In this document: positions 27,401-37,303 of the stretch, in pieces | Layout of the letters: each line of letters starts with the position of its first letter | Position numbering within the stretch: the stretch's first letter is position 1 | DNA from: Mucilaginibacter sp. L3T2-6 | GTDB lineage: Bacteria > Bacteroidota > Bacteroidia > Sphingobacteriales > Sphingobacteriaceae | Assembly: GCF_030519355.1 (NCBI RefSeq) | Contig: NZ_JAUMKC010000007.1 | Coordinates: 62,001-126,000 of the forward strand | Direction: 5' to 3' | Length of the DNA stretch: 64,000 bases | The notes under the pieces: model-generated | The model's database searches: none | What the model saw: only the letters and a program-made list of their open reading frames with translations | What the model was told of the DNA's origin: nothing | Program-made: the position numbers and the translations under genes

Positions 27401-29325
27401 TTGTAATAAATCCATGCAGATAGTGTAAACTTATCGGTTATGTCAGGGTTGGTGCCTGTATTTTGTATAATGCTCGAACTGGTGCCATTAAAGCTGTAAC
27501 CGCCGCCCGGAATAGGCACGTTTGCTGCAATATGTATTTCATCATTTGTTACAGATGTATTCGCTTGTACGGCATTGCGCCCGTTGCTGGTAGCATCTAC
27601 AACCGATGCCGTGGTTGATGCTTCATTAAAGTGATATACCGCCAGGTAATCGCTTGCCCAGGTAGTTGCAGACCAGGTTGCAGAATGCGCGGGATTTTTA
27701 GAGCCAAAATAGAAAGTAATGGGAAGATTGGTAGAAGTTAGTGACGGTATCCGAACCCAACAAAACAAAATACCATTCACTGAATCGTACGTATCTACCT
27801 GGTAGCTTAACTCAGTACTGCTTCCCTGTAGCGTAAATGCAAAATCATAATTGGTACCTGCAGCAAGACCGCCCCCGTTTCCTGTAGGAAACTGCACCTT
27901 ATCGCCGCAGCTATTACCTGTTTTAAGAGCATCATCCTTTATATAAACTAACGCCGGAAAATCTGTCAGGGTTGATGAAATACCATTAGTAATTTGGGAT
28001 GTATTTAAAACAAGCGCTTTGCTAAACCCGTAGTCTCCAAGTTTTGAGACAACGGTAACGGTTTGCGACGTGGCAGAAACAGAGCAACCTGCGGCGGAAG
28101 TGACCGTCAGCGTTATAGTTTTAGTGCCTACGCTTGACCACTGAACGGAAAACGGCCCCTGGCCTGTACCTGTTGATGGTGTGCCACCGTTGAAATTCCA
28201 CGAATAGGTTAAAGACGAATCATATGTGCTGGTTAACGTTACGGTTGAGGCCGAACCTGTGGTCACCAATGCGGTTGCCGTGAAAGTTGGCGTCGCAGGC
28301 ACTGCGTTGATAGTTACAACGGCCCCGGAACTGCGGGCTGTAGTTGTACCCGAAGTCGACGTGTATGATACATAATAAGTTCCGCTTACGGTTGGGGCAT
28401 AAGTTGTACCGGTTGCAAGCGAAGTGCCGCCGGTTGAAACGTTATACCAGTTATAAGTACCACCGGTGCCTCCGTTGGAAGCCGTTAGGGTTACCGAACC
28501 AGCGCCGCAGCCCGAACCAGCGCCTGATATGGTAGGTGTATTTGAGGTTACAGTAATACTAAATGTTTTAGATGCAGTTACTGTGCCCGACGCGGCCTGA
28601 ACGGTAATGCTGTATGTGCCCGCCGAAAGTGACGTTGGATCGGCTACGGTAACAACGCCTGTATTTGAGTCGATGGTAAACTTTCCGGAAGCGTTGCTTG
28701 TAAGAGAGTAAACTATCGCCGGGGCGCCATACACCTGGAATTCATACAATGAATAACCATATATCGTAGCGCGCGTCACGCCCTGCATTCTTATATATCT
28801 GCCCGTTCCTGGCAAACTTGAAATCGCATCTGTTCCGCCATTTGCGCCCGTTATGCTGTAAATATCAGTAAAAGTCGAGTTGTCACCGGAGGTCTGTAAC
28901 TTATAAGCCCACCCATACGCTGCTTCCCAGTACAGGTTCACTTTATCTATATCATAAGAAGCTCCAAGATCAATAGTGATGTACTGATTATCGCTATATT
29001 GTGACGACCACCTGGTGCTGGTTGATCCGTCTACCGCATATGAGCCTGGGAAAGATGAGTTTTCTACCGAAGAAACAAAAGTTGTTTTGCCTTGCGCCAG
29101 GTTAATCCCTGTATTACCTGTAGTTGTTGAATAGGCCGTTATACCTACCGTAGTTCCGGCGGCAGAATATGCCGGGATTGAGATTTGAGTTGAATTATTT
29201 ACAGGAGTTGTTACCGCGACCGTTGATGCAAAATAAGCGCTTGTTTTAAAACTCAATAACGATATCAGACACAGGAATCCGGTGATGGCTTTCGGAAGTG
29301 TGTTGCGCAAGGTGTATAGTTTCAT
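24430..29325 (-). CDS. giant secreted multidomain adhesin-like protein with T9SS-type C-terminus
   Basis: This is a 1631-residue exported protein; the signal peptide spans about residues 1-33. Domains in order, by eye: F5/8 type C (discoidin) carbohydrate-binding domain (about 70-200, with AVDGSTSTRWSS and ITIDLGASYDIDKV), a cadherin-like repeat (about 210-260), an Ig-like segment (265-345), PKD (345-425), DUF2341 (430-600), a LamG/concanavalin-like domain (600-790), a repetitive beta-rich region (820-1100), and a C-terminal sorting domain (last 85 residues, with VYPNP near its start and KFIKL at the end). This is the usual T9SS type A layout. A role in surface attachment or glycan binding is inferred. 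It is a paralogue of the next protein upstream. Confidence 0.9.
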   Translation of the reverse strand: MKLYTLRNTLPKAITGFLCLISLLSFKTSAYFASTVAVTTPVNNSTQISIPAYSAAGTTVGITAYSTTTGNTGINLAQGKTTFVSSVENSSFPGSYAVDGSTSTRWSSQYSDNQYITIDLGASYDIDKVNLYWEAAYGWAYKLQTSGDNSTFTDIYSITGANGGTDAISSLPGTGRYIRMQGVTRATIYGYSLYEFQVYGAPAIVYSLTSNASGKFTIDSNTGVVTVADPTSLSAGTYSITVQAASGTVTASKTFSITVTSNTPTISGAGSGCGAGSVTLTASNGGTGGTYNWYNVSTGGTSLATGTTYAPTVSGTYYVSYTSTSGTTTARSSGAVVTINAVPATPTFTATALVTTGSASTVTLTSTYDSSLTYSWNFNGGTPSTGTGQGPFSVQWSSVGTKTITLTVTSAAGCSVSATSQTVTVVSKLGDYGFSKALVLNTSQITNGISSTLTDFPALVYIKDDALKTGNSCGDKVQFPTGNGGGLAAGTNYDFAFTLQGSSTELSYQVDTYDSVNGILFCWVRIPSLTSTNLPITFYFGSKNPAHSATWSATTWASDYLAVYHFNEASTTASVVDATSNGRNAVQANTSVTNDEIHIAANVPIPGGGYSFNGTSSSIIQNTGTNPDITDKFTLSAWIYYNGDATSDNKIISNEINYTQGYKLSVKYGKLETETRYVGGDGTGNLGTGGAVSSKTWHYIQGVFTGGTTSSATFINYIDGVAVPSSSMTIRKQRTDITPDAGDVAQMGIDYLKKTTDPNDPTRATNWYNGYMDEVRISNTVKSADWIRAEYYNQTQPLSFTDYSASVISFKDNAPNLVGAVSYTWTGLDSSAPTDQTKDNNWDAGYTPVFNGNTKMIIPVVSSGNYPVLTADASIYSLTIADGAQINLNGHTLNVGCHIYNNSTTGGKGILNASNSSSGINWNGSLSTQYYYGQNVKNTAEIGNMTINNSSAGTVKITGGPVDIYNTLTLTKGNLVIDNSGNGDLTLKSTSTLSASVAAIPSSYSITGLVNVERYISGGQAKYRGYRFLSSPVYTAKSGSDYYYDFSYLTTETPLTGTLGTTGGMDKTGNPTIYLYRNDVTFTNGSYNGGNFRGVNKINNTNKYQVGIDYDGTFSLHVGTGFWMFYRGDKTNLSSKFITSTIPETTVLSTRGTLNQQSVPVVNWYTQSTSLQYSMINGSSYAGYNLVGNPYASSIDWNTRGTSATSGIYITNVSNTIYIYNESTKIYGTYDGSTGTNGASNIIPSGQGFYVKATSASSQLTFNEAAKTSAQVTGPTQATGSTLLLTARPTIGATEPVAQYMRLELRKDSDNVEESVIKFEGAAHDKFVDGEDSEHMSGSGGVSFSTNSSDNIALAINHVPFPKTNTTKIKLNVSASVSGQYAINRTEFKNIPAIYDIWLRDAYKKDSLDFKTYDSYKFDILKSDTNSFGSHRFTLVIRETPGLGLHLLSFTGKKTTAGSELMWKTENERYSTNFTIERSTDNGKTYIVVGGFASSGEGTYSLTDKKPVMPADTYRLKMEDLNGTITYSDPVTLAYANVGDLNNNTVNVYPNPAVGIINVAIVENAVNLTKSSAPSYVLKITNSSGKVLKTITTSQATWQDNVSNLLPGTYVIDVTNNADNSSVGRAKFIKL

Positions 29326-29595
29326 TCGTATAGCGGCTTATTGTATAAAGCGCAGCCTTAAACTCCGCTTCGATACGTTAACAACTTAGTTTTGAGCCTT
29401 TATACGAAGACGGCCGAAAGATGTTCCAACTTTTTTGTTAAAGTTTTGTGGTCTTGGAGAGTAAGATGGATAGGTCAGCAGCGAAGCTGGGCAAAGATGT
29501 AATACTGTCCGGTCACAAATAAAAAACGGACCGGTTCTGTAAACCCGCCCGCTGAAAGAGATAATTAATAAAACTATGTGATGCTGAGCTTTATT
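29326..29595. other. spacer between the two giant genes
   Basis: The 270-base spacer contains GTCCG-type inverted segments around 29500-29540 but no gene. No convincing TAnnTTTG box was found, so whether the two giant genes share a transcript is open. Confidence 0.35.
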
Positions 29596-32500
29596 CTATA
29601 ATTTGATGAACTTGCTTTGGCCAACTACGGCATTATTCTTATTATCTAAAACCTGTACAACGTACGAGCCGGGGAGCAAATTACTTACCGCGCCCTGCCA
29701 TTCTGCCTGCGATGAGGTTGCCTTTTGTACAACGTTGCCATTACTGCCGGTAATTATGATACTATAAGATACATTTATCGTCTCAGGGATTTGTTTGATG
29801 CTTGGGACAATGGAAACGGTAATAGTATTTCTTGCGGGATTGGGATATACGCTAATGGGCGCCAGTGGTAACTTATTACCGGCAGTATATACCAGCGATA
29901 TGGTTTTTGAATAGGTGACCACGCCGTTTACATCTTCCATCTTTAAACGGTAGATGTCTGTGCCAATCGGCGGGTACCTGTCAAGCAGGCTGTAAGTACC
30001 CTCGTTGGTCGACGAATAGCCGCCTGCCACCTTAAAAGTGGCGCCGTTGTCATTACTGCGCTCGACGGTGAAATAAGTATAGTTGGCTTCATTTTCTACC
30101 GTCCAGGTAATTTCTGCTCCATTCGCAGTTTTCGCACCCTTAAAATTAAGCAGATGAAGTGCCAGCGCCTGGTTTTGTCTGATGATCAGGCTAAACCGGT
30201 GCGCGCTGAAACTCGAAGTATCCCCATTAAACGTGTCAAACTTATAAACCGGGTTGTGCTTAATATCAAGCGAGTCTTTCTTGTATGCATCCATCAGCCA
30301 TATTTCGTATATATCAGGCATGTCTTTAATTTCAGTCATATTGAAGCTATACTGGCCCTGCGCCGCCATGCTCACATTCAGTCTTATAGTGTCTGCCCGT
30401 AAAGGCAGCCGTATCCTGTTAATGGCAAGCGGTATATTATCCGCGGAAAGGGTTGACAAATTAACGCGCCCTGAACCTTTCATATAATATGCATCCTCAT
30501 CAAAAACATAAGCGCGGCTGGCTTGCTTATCAAATCCGATATAGACGTCCTCATGATTTACCGAATCAGATGAAAGTTCGAGGCGCAAATACGATCGCTC
30601 CTCATTTTCTGTCTTCCCAACGTTGACAAGGGCATTTCTGGTGGTTTCGAAGTAATTAGTGGTTGTATTTTGTGTTGATACTTTAGCCGATTCATTAAAA
30701 ATAAGCTGAGGGTTAGCAGCCGAAGCCTGTACAAAAAAACCCTGCCCGCTTCCGATAGTACGTATTCCGCCGTTGCTCGATGCTCCGCCTTTTTGGTAAG
30801 TGCTGTAGCTGCGCGTAGTAGCATTAAACTCCCAAATGGTATTACCAATATTTACACCATAAATACCGGTTGAAGAACTGGTAGTATTAAACGTTTCCCA
30901 ATCAATACCGCTGGCATAAGGATTACCTACAAGGTTAAAGCCCCTGGCTTTATAATTGGTTGTTGAAGCAGTGCCTGAGCCGGTATAGCCTATAGTTGTT
31001 TGTGTTGGTGTGTACCAGTTGCGCACAACAATTTGGCCCTGGTTAAGTGTACCTGAAGAGGTTAACGTAACTGTTGGAGCGGCAGTATATGTAGATACTG
31101 TTTCGGCAGCCAGCGATGCTGCAGCTCTGTTTCCCCTGAAAAATACCATTACTCCATTACCGGCGGGCAGGTTGTAAGTAGTTGAGCCGCCATTCATGTA
31201 ATAGTTGTACGACGGACTATTGTTTATTTTACTGATGCCCCAAAAATTGCCGGTGGTAAAGCCGCTGTTGTTAGGTACCTGGTCTTCCCGATAAAGGTAA
31301 AGCGACGGGTTACCCGTCTTATCAAAACCACCAGCCGTTCCTGTAGTACCGGTGAGGTACATGCCGTTTATAAGATAACTAATATCATAAACTTTAACTG
31401 AATTTACAGTTGCGGCGTAAACCGGCGACGAAATCAGCCTGTATCCGCGGTAGCCGGTACCGCCCGTTATATAGCGCTCTACTTTTACTGTGCCGGTTAT
31501 CGAACTGCCCGAAGGTAATGCAGACACATATGCGGTTTGTGTTGCCGTACTTTTTAAGGTTAAAGCTGCCGGCGATGACCCTACGGCCAGGTTACCGCTG
31601 ATAATGGTAAGATGATCATAAATATCAACGGGGCCACCGCTAATAGAAACGGTACCTCCGGAGGTATTGTTTATGGTCATGGCTCCCATAGCGGCAGTAG
31701 CACTGGTATTTGTACCGGTATATGTTTGATTGGCAAGGGAACCGTTCCAGTTAATTACTGACGTGTTACTGTTGCCATATAAGATTTGCCCGCCGGAGCT
31801 GTTGTAAATATTACAGCCAACATTTAGGGTATAGCCATTTAAATTGATAGAGGCGCCAGAAGCTATTGTTAAGCCATAAAGGCTTCCATCGCCCGACATT
31901 ACCGGATAATAACTTAAACCCGAAGGTATAACTAAAGTCGCAGTGCCATCAAAAGCAGGCAGCTGATTAGCTATTCCGGCGGTTGTATTATCCCAATTAT
32001 TGGCGTCGCCCGCATTGGTACTGGTACCTTTCCAGGTATAGGTGAGCGCCCCGGCCAACGATGCCGCATTTGCACTGACTACAGTGGTTGCGCCTGCTGA
32101 GGTAAACGCTGCAGGGTTATTCTGATTTACATATTCAGCTTTTAGCCATTCCGCGCTTTTTGCTGTACCGGATACCCGGGCCTCATCTATTATCCCGTTG
32201 AAATAGTATACATTTCCTCCTTCGCCGACGCCGATGTATAATGGATTAGTGGAAGACGGGGCAGTTGTTGTGCTTAAAACGGCATACTGCGAACCGTTAA
32301 CATATGTACTAAGGCTGCTGCCATCGAATACTCCCTGCACGTAGTACCAGGTGTTTGCAGAAAGGGCTGGTGATGGGGGGGATGAGCCCCTGTTTATACC
32401 TGTAGCAGATTCTGCCTCAGCCTTGCCATCGCTGAAAATTCCGAGTTTATATCCCCCGGTGCTGCTGCCGCCGGTTGCCTGGTTGGTTAATATCTTTTGG

Positions 32501-35500
32501 TCGTTATTAACGGTTGCAGGCTTTACCCAGGCCGATATGGTAAAAGGCCCGGTAATAGTTACTGCATTAGCAGTAATTTTTTTACTTGAACCGTTAAATG
32601 AGTAAGCGGTGCCTATTTTACCTGTCACCAGGTCAGATGATGTCATTCCGCCGGCCGTCCCTGTATGCCCGCCGGATGTGCCATCAGTTACAGCACCTGA
32701 ATATGTTCCTTCGTTAAAGTGGTATACAGCCTTATAATCGCTTGCCCACGTGTTTTGAAAGAATGCGGTATTATGTGTGACAGTTGGCGATGTTGAGCCA
32801 TAGTAAAACATAATACTGTTATTTACCGCATAGGTTAACGTGGGAATCTGTACCCAAACCAGCAAGGTACCCGTTGTTTGATCATAGCTTTCAATTTGGT
32901 AGTATAACTCACTTGTTCCGTTTGCATCGGTAAAGGCAAAATCATAGTTGGGGCCGTTTGGCGTATGAACTTTATCGGTGCAGGTATTAGAGATGATCAG
33001 GTTATTATCCTGTATGGTCAGCAAGGCGGGAAAATTAGTCAGGTTTGACATTATACCGAGCGTCGTTGTATTTAATGTGATTGGTTTTTTAAAGCCGTAA
33101 TTACCATAGTTTGCGGCACTTACCGTCACGGTTTGAGTCGTCGTGGCTGTACAGCCGGTTGAATTGGTAACGGTAAGCGTGATGGTCTTTGTACCTGCCG
33201 ACGACCAGTTTATTGTATAGGGCCCGACGCCCGAACCCGAGGCTATGGTACCGCCATTAAAATCCCATGTATAAGTAGACGCAGAGGCATAAGTGCCGCT
33301 ATACGTTACAGTGGCATTGCTTCCTATCTGAACTGTTGAGGTGGCGGTAAATGCTGCTGACGGTGCATCGTTAACTACGGCAGTTACAGTAGTTGTTGTT
33401 GTACACCCGGTAGAGTTGGTTACTGTTAGTGTATAGGTACCTGCGTTTGCCGTTGCTGCATTTGTGGTAACTGTAGGGTTTTGCGATGTGGAAGTAAAGC
33501 CATTGGGCCCGCTCCAGGAATAGGTAGCACCGGAAACGCTGTTTGCCTGGAGCGAAAGCGTATTGCCTGCACATATTGGCGAACTGCCTGCACCATATAA
33601 AGAGTACACTTGCGAGGCAGTCAGTGCTGACTTGTATATTGCGATATCGTCCAGCGATCCGTTAAAATACCGGCTTGACGGCTGATTTGTCCAGCCATCA
33701 AGATTATCATAGGCAATACGCCAATAGCCATTTACTCCATAGGATTGAGATGTAGTCATCGACGCATCGGATGTAACCAGTGCGCCATCAATATATAAGA
33801 ATGAGCCGTCTGTAGTAGAGGTGACAGCAACTGCATGATGCCAGTTACCATCGGCATATGATGCTGAAGTGCTGATAGTTTGAACTGAACCCGGGTAAAT
33901 GCCGTAGTAGATCTGCCCGCCATTAGCCATGTATAGGTGACGATCATACATGCTGCTTGCCCCTGTTTGAGATGAGCCGTAGCCGACCAGCAACCCGCCG
34001 GAAGAAGTTGTTGTTTTAAACCATACGCTGATTGAAAAGCTTTGCGGACCAGGGGATGCAGAAGCTGAAGCCGTTTTAATGTATTGGCTGGAACCGTTAA
34101 AATTATACGCCTTATTTGCCTGGTTATATCTGTCGGTAGTAAGTGATGCCCCGCCCTGCGCTGTGCCGTCGTCATTTGCCGACGAAGCATCATTAGCATT
34201 ACCATTAAACGGGTACGATAAATATAAGCCGCCACCGGTTGGCGCGGTCGCTAAAACCGGCGAGGAGCCCGCCGTAACCGTTGCTCCACTGCTCCTGGCG
34301 CTTTCAATACCACTATAGGTGTATGACACGTAGTAAGTTCCGGGTGAGGCTGTATAGGTTGTGCCTGTTGCCAATGTAGTGCCGCCGGATGCCGCGTCGT
34401 ACCAGGTATAAGTGCCACCTGCAGGGCTTCCGCCAGATGCGGTGAGCGCCACAGAACAGCCTGTGCCTGCGCCACTTACTACGGGCGCTGCCGGCCTTAC
34501 TGTTATTGTTACAGTGGTGCTACCAAAACTTGAGCTGTTACGATAGCCGTAAACAGTATAAGTGGTTGTGGGGGCAAATGTGGTGGGCGTTCCGCTAATT
34601 TGGCCTGTTGAGCTGTTAAAGCTCAAGCCAGCCGGAAGTTCAGCGTTAATAAAATATCCGCCTGATGGAGGATATTTATAAACTGTACTTCCGCTATAGC
34701 TGGATACGTATAACGTTCCGGTTGGGCCAACCGCAATGCCTTCGGCGTCTGTTACAGTTATTGTTTTAAGCGCGGTGCCGCTTTGGTTGTATATCCTAAG
34801 CCTGTTTTCACCCGATGAACCAACATAAAGGTTGTCTGCACCATCAATGGCAAGTGCCCAGGAGTTGTTAAGCCCTGTTATGCCTGTAAACCCGGATTGG
34901 AATACCAATGAAGAGTTATATTTAACCACTTTGTCAGACCCATACAATAATATAAAAATATCTCCCGTAGAATTAAGCACTACTCCCCGGGGTTCGTCGT
35001 TGAAATTCAGGTTGATGGTAGCAAGCAATGAGCCCGAAGTTGAATATTTCCGTACCCTGTCGTTATCACTATCGCAAACGTAAATATTACCGGAAGCATC
35101 AATAGTGATACCTGTGGGGCTGCTCATTCCGGTAACTATGGTTGATTGGAAACCGCCTCCCGAATCATATTTAAGGATACGCCCGTTAGAATAGTTAAGC
35201 ACATAGGCGTTGCCCGCCGAGTCGAATACTATACCAACCGGGCCATTCAATGCCCCTCCGGAAATAAAGGTACCTATGAATGTTCCAGAGGAGCTATATT
35301 CACTGATGGTATTATTGTCGTAATTAGTTACATAAATATTGCCCGAAGCATCTGTCCCGATCCCTGCCGGTCCACTGATTGTGCCGCCAAGTTGTGTGCG
35401 TGAACCGTAATTAAAATTAGACACGGAACTGCCGGAATTACTAATACTTAAGTCTGAAATGGCTGTTCCAGCTGTGTAGATATTTGACGATGGGTTATAG

Positions 35501-35583
35501 CTAAGCTGGGGCTGCCCATGCAATGCCATCGCGGAAAACAGTATAAAAAAAAGTATAACAGGACAACGTAAAAATTGTTTCAC
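29596..35583 (-). CDS. giant secreted NHL/LamG/DUF2341 protein with T9SS-type C-terminus
   Basis: This is a 1995-residue exported protein (signal peptide about 1-24, ALHGQ). N-terminal NHL-type beta-propeller repeats (about 45-330; units such as GPAGIGTDASGNIYVTNY) are followed by a putative Ig domain (GLSFNSSTGQISGTPT, about 330-375), an Ig-like segment, LamG (about 460-650), Ig-like and PKD repeats (about 660-820), DUF2341 (about 830-980), a second LamG (980-1150), a repetitive region and a C-terminal T9SS sorting domain (VYPNPARNTI to KFIKL). From the PKD unit to the C-terminus it parallels the downstream 1631-residue protein. The ligand is unknown. Confidence 0.9.
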   Translation of the reverse strand: MKQFLRCPVILFFILFSAMALHGQPQLSYNPSSNIYTAGTAISDLSISNSGSSVSNFNYGSRTQLGGTISGPAGIGTDASGNIYVTNYDNNTISEYSSSGTFIGTFISGGALNGPVGIVFDSAGNAYVLNYSNGRILKYDSGGGFQSTIVTGMSSPTGITIDASGNIYVCDSDNDRVRKYSTSGSLLATINLNFNDEPRGVVLNSTGDIFILLYGSDKVVKYNSSLVFQSGFTGITGLNNSWALAIDGADNLYVGSSGENRLRIYNQSGTALKTITVTDAEGIAVGPTGTLYVSSYSGSTVYKYPPSGGYFINAELPAGLSFNSSTGQISGTPTTFAPTTTYTVYGYRNSSSFGSTTVTITVRPAAPVVSGAGTGCSVALTASGGSPAGGTYTWYDAASGGTTLATGTTYTASPGTYYVSYTYSGIESARSSGATVTAGSSPVLATAPTGGGLYLSYPFNGNANDASSANDDGTAQGGASLTTDRYNQANKAYNFNGSSQYIKTASASASPGPQSFSISVWFKTTTSSGGLLVGYGSSQTGASSMYDRHLYMANGGQIYYGIYPGSVQTISTSASYADGNWHHAVAVTSTTDGSFLYIDGALVTSDASMTTSQSYGVNGYWRIAYDNLDGWTNQPSSRYFNGSLDDIAIYKSALTASQVYSLYGAGSSPICAGNTLSLQANSVSGATYSWSGPNGFTSTSQNPTVTTNAATANAGTYTLTVTNSTGCTTTTTVTAVVNDAPSAAFTATSTVQIGSNATVTYSGTYASASTYTWDFNGGTIASGSGVGPYTINWSSAGTKTITLTVTNSTGCTATTTQTVTVSAANYGNYGFKKPITLNTTTLGIMSNLTNFPALLTIQDNNLIISNTCTDKVHTPNGPNYDFAFTDANGTSELYYQIESYDQTTGTLLVWVQIPTLTYAVNNSIMFYYGSTSPTVTHNTAFFQNTWASDYKAVYHFNEGTYSGAVTDGTSGGHTGTAGGMTSSDLVTGKIGTAYSFNGSSKKITANAVTITGPFTISAWVKPATVNNDQKILTNQATGGSSTGGYKLGIFSDGKAEAESATGINRGSSPPSPALSANTWYYVQGVFDGSSLSTYVNGSQYAVLSTTTAPSSTNPLYIGVGEGGNVYYFNGIIDEARVSGTAKSAEWLKAEYVNQNNPAAFTSAGATTVVSANAASLAGALTYTWKGTSTNAGDANNWDNTTAGIANQLPAFDGTATLVIPSGLSYYPVMSGDGSLYGLTIASGASINLNGYTLNVGCNIYNSSGGQILYGNSNTSVINWNGSLANQTYTGTNTSATAAMGAMTINNTSGGTVSISGGPVDIYDHLTIISGNLAVGSSPAALTLKSTATQTAYVSALPSGSSITGTVKVERYITGGTGYRGYRLISSPVYAATVNSVKVYDISYLINGMYLTGTTGTAGGFDKTGNPSLYLYREDQVPNNSGFTTGNFWGISKINNSPSYNYYMNGGSTTYNLPAGNGVMVFFRGNRAAASLAAETVSTYTAAPTVTLTSSGTLNQGQIVVRNWYTPTQTTIGYTGSGTASTTNYKARGFNLVGNPYASGIDWETFNTTSSSTGIYGVNIGNTIWEFNATTRSYSTYQKGGASSNGGIRTIGSGQGFFVQASAANPQLIFNESAKVSTQNTTTNYFETTRNALVNVGKTENEERSYLRLELSSDSVNHEDVYIGFDKQASRAYVFDEDAYYMKGSGRVNLSTLSADNIPLAINRIRLPLRADTIRLNVSMAAQGQYSFNMTEIKDMPDIYEIWLMDAYKKDSLDIKHNPVYKFDTFNGDTSSFSAHRFSLIIRQNQALALHLLNFKGAKTANGAEITWTVENEANYTYFTVERSNDNGATFKVAGGYSSTNEGTYSLLDRYPPIGTDIYRLKMEDVNGVVTYSKTISLVYTAGNKLPLAPISVYPNPARNTITVSIVPSIKQIPETINVSYSIIITGSNGNVVQKATSSQAEWQGAVSNLLPGSYVVQVLDNKNNAVVGQSKFIKL

Positions 35584-35919
35584 AGTTCAGGGCTTTGGCC
35601 ACCAGCTGCTGTTGAAAACTCATGTTAATAGTTGATAAGAGAATATCAAATCATAACATATTAATTTACAGCAATTAATAGCAGTCTACTCAATAATTTA
35701 AACAAATCAGTACAAATAACTAACAATATTAAATATGATAAACAGGGAGATTATCAACATGTTAACACTGCTTTAATCCAAAAACCCGACCATTGTGCTT
35801 CATATTAGACTTGTTCCGGACGACAAATATTTGCTCTGGCAACCTCCGCTATTCATTTCGGGTTTGACTTTCGCTACTTTTCCAACTTCCCATCTAAAAC
35901 ACCTACCTTTGAAATCGGC
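35584..35919. other. divergent spacer upstream of recF and the 1995-aa gene
   Basis: The spacer is AT-rich (35630-35780) with no gene. The recF -7 box lies at its right end. No clear promoter for the minus-strand giant gene was recognised. Confidence 0.4.
35904..35911 (+). promoter_or_regulatory. putative recF -7 box (TACCTTTG)
   Basis: TACCTTTG is a perfect TAnnTTTG match. The recF ATG at 35920 is 8 bases downstream, so the mRNA would be nearly leaderless. A TTTG at 35873-35876 is 27 bases upstream, slightly too far for a standard -33 box. Confidence 0.5.
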
Positions 35920-37020
35920 ATGCATCTGAAACAGTTATCGGTTATCAACTTTAAAAATTACGCAGAAGCGGAGTTATCCTTTAGTGCAGGAGTTAACGTT
36001 TTTACCGGGAACAATGGCGCGGGAAAGACCAATCTGCTGGATGCTATCCATTATTTAGCGCTGTGCAAAAGCTATTTCAACCCGATCGATAGCCAGCAGA
36101 TAAAACAAGGGTCCGACTTTTTTATTATAACCGGGACCTTTAACCGTAACGGGAAAACCGAGAACGTTGCCTGCTCGGTAAAGCGCAACCAGAAAAAGCA
36201 GTTTAAGCGCAACAAAAAGGACTATCAGCGCCTGGCCGACCATATCGGCCTGCTGCCGCTGGTAATGGTATCGCCTTATGACATCAGCATTATTATCGAG
36301 GGAAGCGATGAGCGCCGTAAATTTATTGATAATGTAATATCGCAAACAGACAATGCTTATCTGGACGAGTTGCTTATATATAACAAGGTTTTAGCCAACC
36401 GCAATGCACTGCTAAAGCAGATTGCCGACACCGGCCGCTACGATGCTGCATTGCTGCAAATACTGGATGAACAACTGGTAGCATCAGGCAACCGTATTTT
36501 TGAAAAGCGGAAGGCTTTTATGGAAATATTTACAAGCATATTTAATAAACATTACAGCTTTTTAAGCGAGGATGCAGAGCAGGTAGATATGATATATGAG
36601 TCGCAATTACTGGAAAATGATTTTAGTACATTGCTTAAAAAGAACCTGGAAAAAGACCGTGGCCTTGAGCGTACCAACGCAGGGATACATAAGGATGACC
36701 TGGTTTTTGCTATACACGGCATGCCTATGAAAAAATTCGGTTCGCAGGGTCAGCAAAAATCCTTCCTGATCGCTTTAAAGCTGGCACAGTACAGTTTTTT
36801 AAACCAGCAGAACAAATTTAAGCCGATATTGCTGCTTGATGATATATTTGATAAGCTTGATGACCGGCGCGTTACCAAACTGATGCAAATGATATCCAAT
36901 CATGATTTCGGCCAGGTTTTTATTACCGATACCAGCGAAAGCCGCGTTCGGGAGATATTCGATAATATAGGTGTGGATATAACGCTTTTTAAAGTAAAAG
37001 GGGGTGAGATTGATGCGTAA
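35920..37020 (+). CDS. recF: DNA replication/repair protein RecF
   Basis: RecF is an SMC-like ATPase that helps load RecA at gapped DNA. The 366-residue length is normal. Walker A GNNGAGKT lies at residues 30-37, the signature-like segment KFGSQGQQKSF at about 270, and Walker B LLLDDIFDKLD near 310, with N-terminal LKQLSVINFKNY typical of the family. It is the first gene of a unit with a DUF721 gene (8-base overlap). recF next to a DUF721/DciA-like gene is a known arrangement and links the pair to replication. Confidence 0.97.
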   Translation: MHLKQLSVINFKNYAEAELSFSAGVNVFTGNNGAGKTNLLDAIHYLALCKSYFNPIDSQQIKQGSDFFIITGTFNRNGKTENVACSVKRNQKKQFKRNKKDYQRLADHIGLLPLVMVSPYDISIIIEGSDERRKFIDNVISQTDNAYLDELLIYNKVLANRNALLKQIADTGRYDAALLQILDEQLVASGNRIFEKRKAFMEIFTSIFNKHYSFLSEDAEQVDMIYESQLLENDFSTLLKKNLEKDRGLERTNAGIHKDDLVFAIHGMPMKKFGSQGQQKSFLIALKLAQYSFLNQQNKFKPILLLDDIFDKLDDRRVTKLMQMISNHDFGQVFITDTSESRVREIFDNIGVDITLFKVKGGEIDA

Positions 37021-37303
37021 GGCCAACGACAAATCGATTAAAGACGCCATTGAGCAGATGCTAAATGTTTATAAGCTGAAACGCCGGTTTGATGAAACAT
37101 CGGTAGTAGCGCACTGGCCCGAGATTGTAGGTAAGCCCGTTGCCAACCGTACTAAAGAACTATTTGTGCGCGATAAAAAGCTATTTGTACGCATAGAATC
37201 GTCTGTTGTAAAAAACGAAATGCTGCTTATGCGGCAACAAATAATAAATAAGATAAATGACGAGGCTAAAAGCCTTGTAATTGAAGAAATTATTTTCCTC
37301 TAG
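37013..37303 (+). CDS. DUF721 (DciA-like) protein
   Basis: This 96-residue protein starts at ATG 37013, where a GGGGGTGAG purine run gives a good ribosome binding site; a GTG at 37004 is the alternative. The sequence (KDAIEQMLNVYKLKRRFDE, HWPEIVGKPVANRTKELFV, and the final LRQQIINKINDE-like stretch) is DUF721, the family of the DnaB-helicase operator DciA in bacteria lacking DnaC. It overlaps the recF stop by 8 bases, so translation is probably coupled. The 3' end overlaps a convergent small membrane-protein gene by 14 bases. Confidence 0.9.
   Translation: MRKANDKSIKDAIEQMLNVYKLKRRFDETSVVAHWPEIVGKPVANRTKELFVRDKKLFVRIESSVVKNEMLLMRQQIINKINDEAKSLVIEEIIFL

Noticed and set aside
33751..34240. Antisense or same-strand frames inside the 1995-aa gene
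   Set aside because: The frames are shadows of a long, domain-rich gene with low-complexity Ser/Thr/Gly codons.
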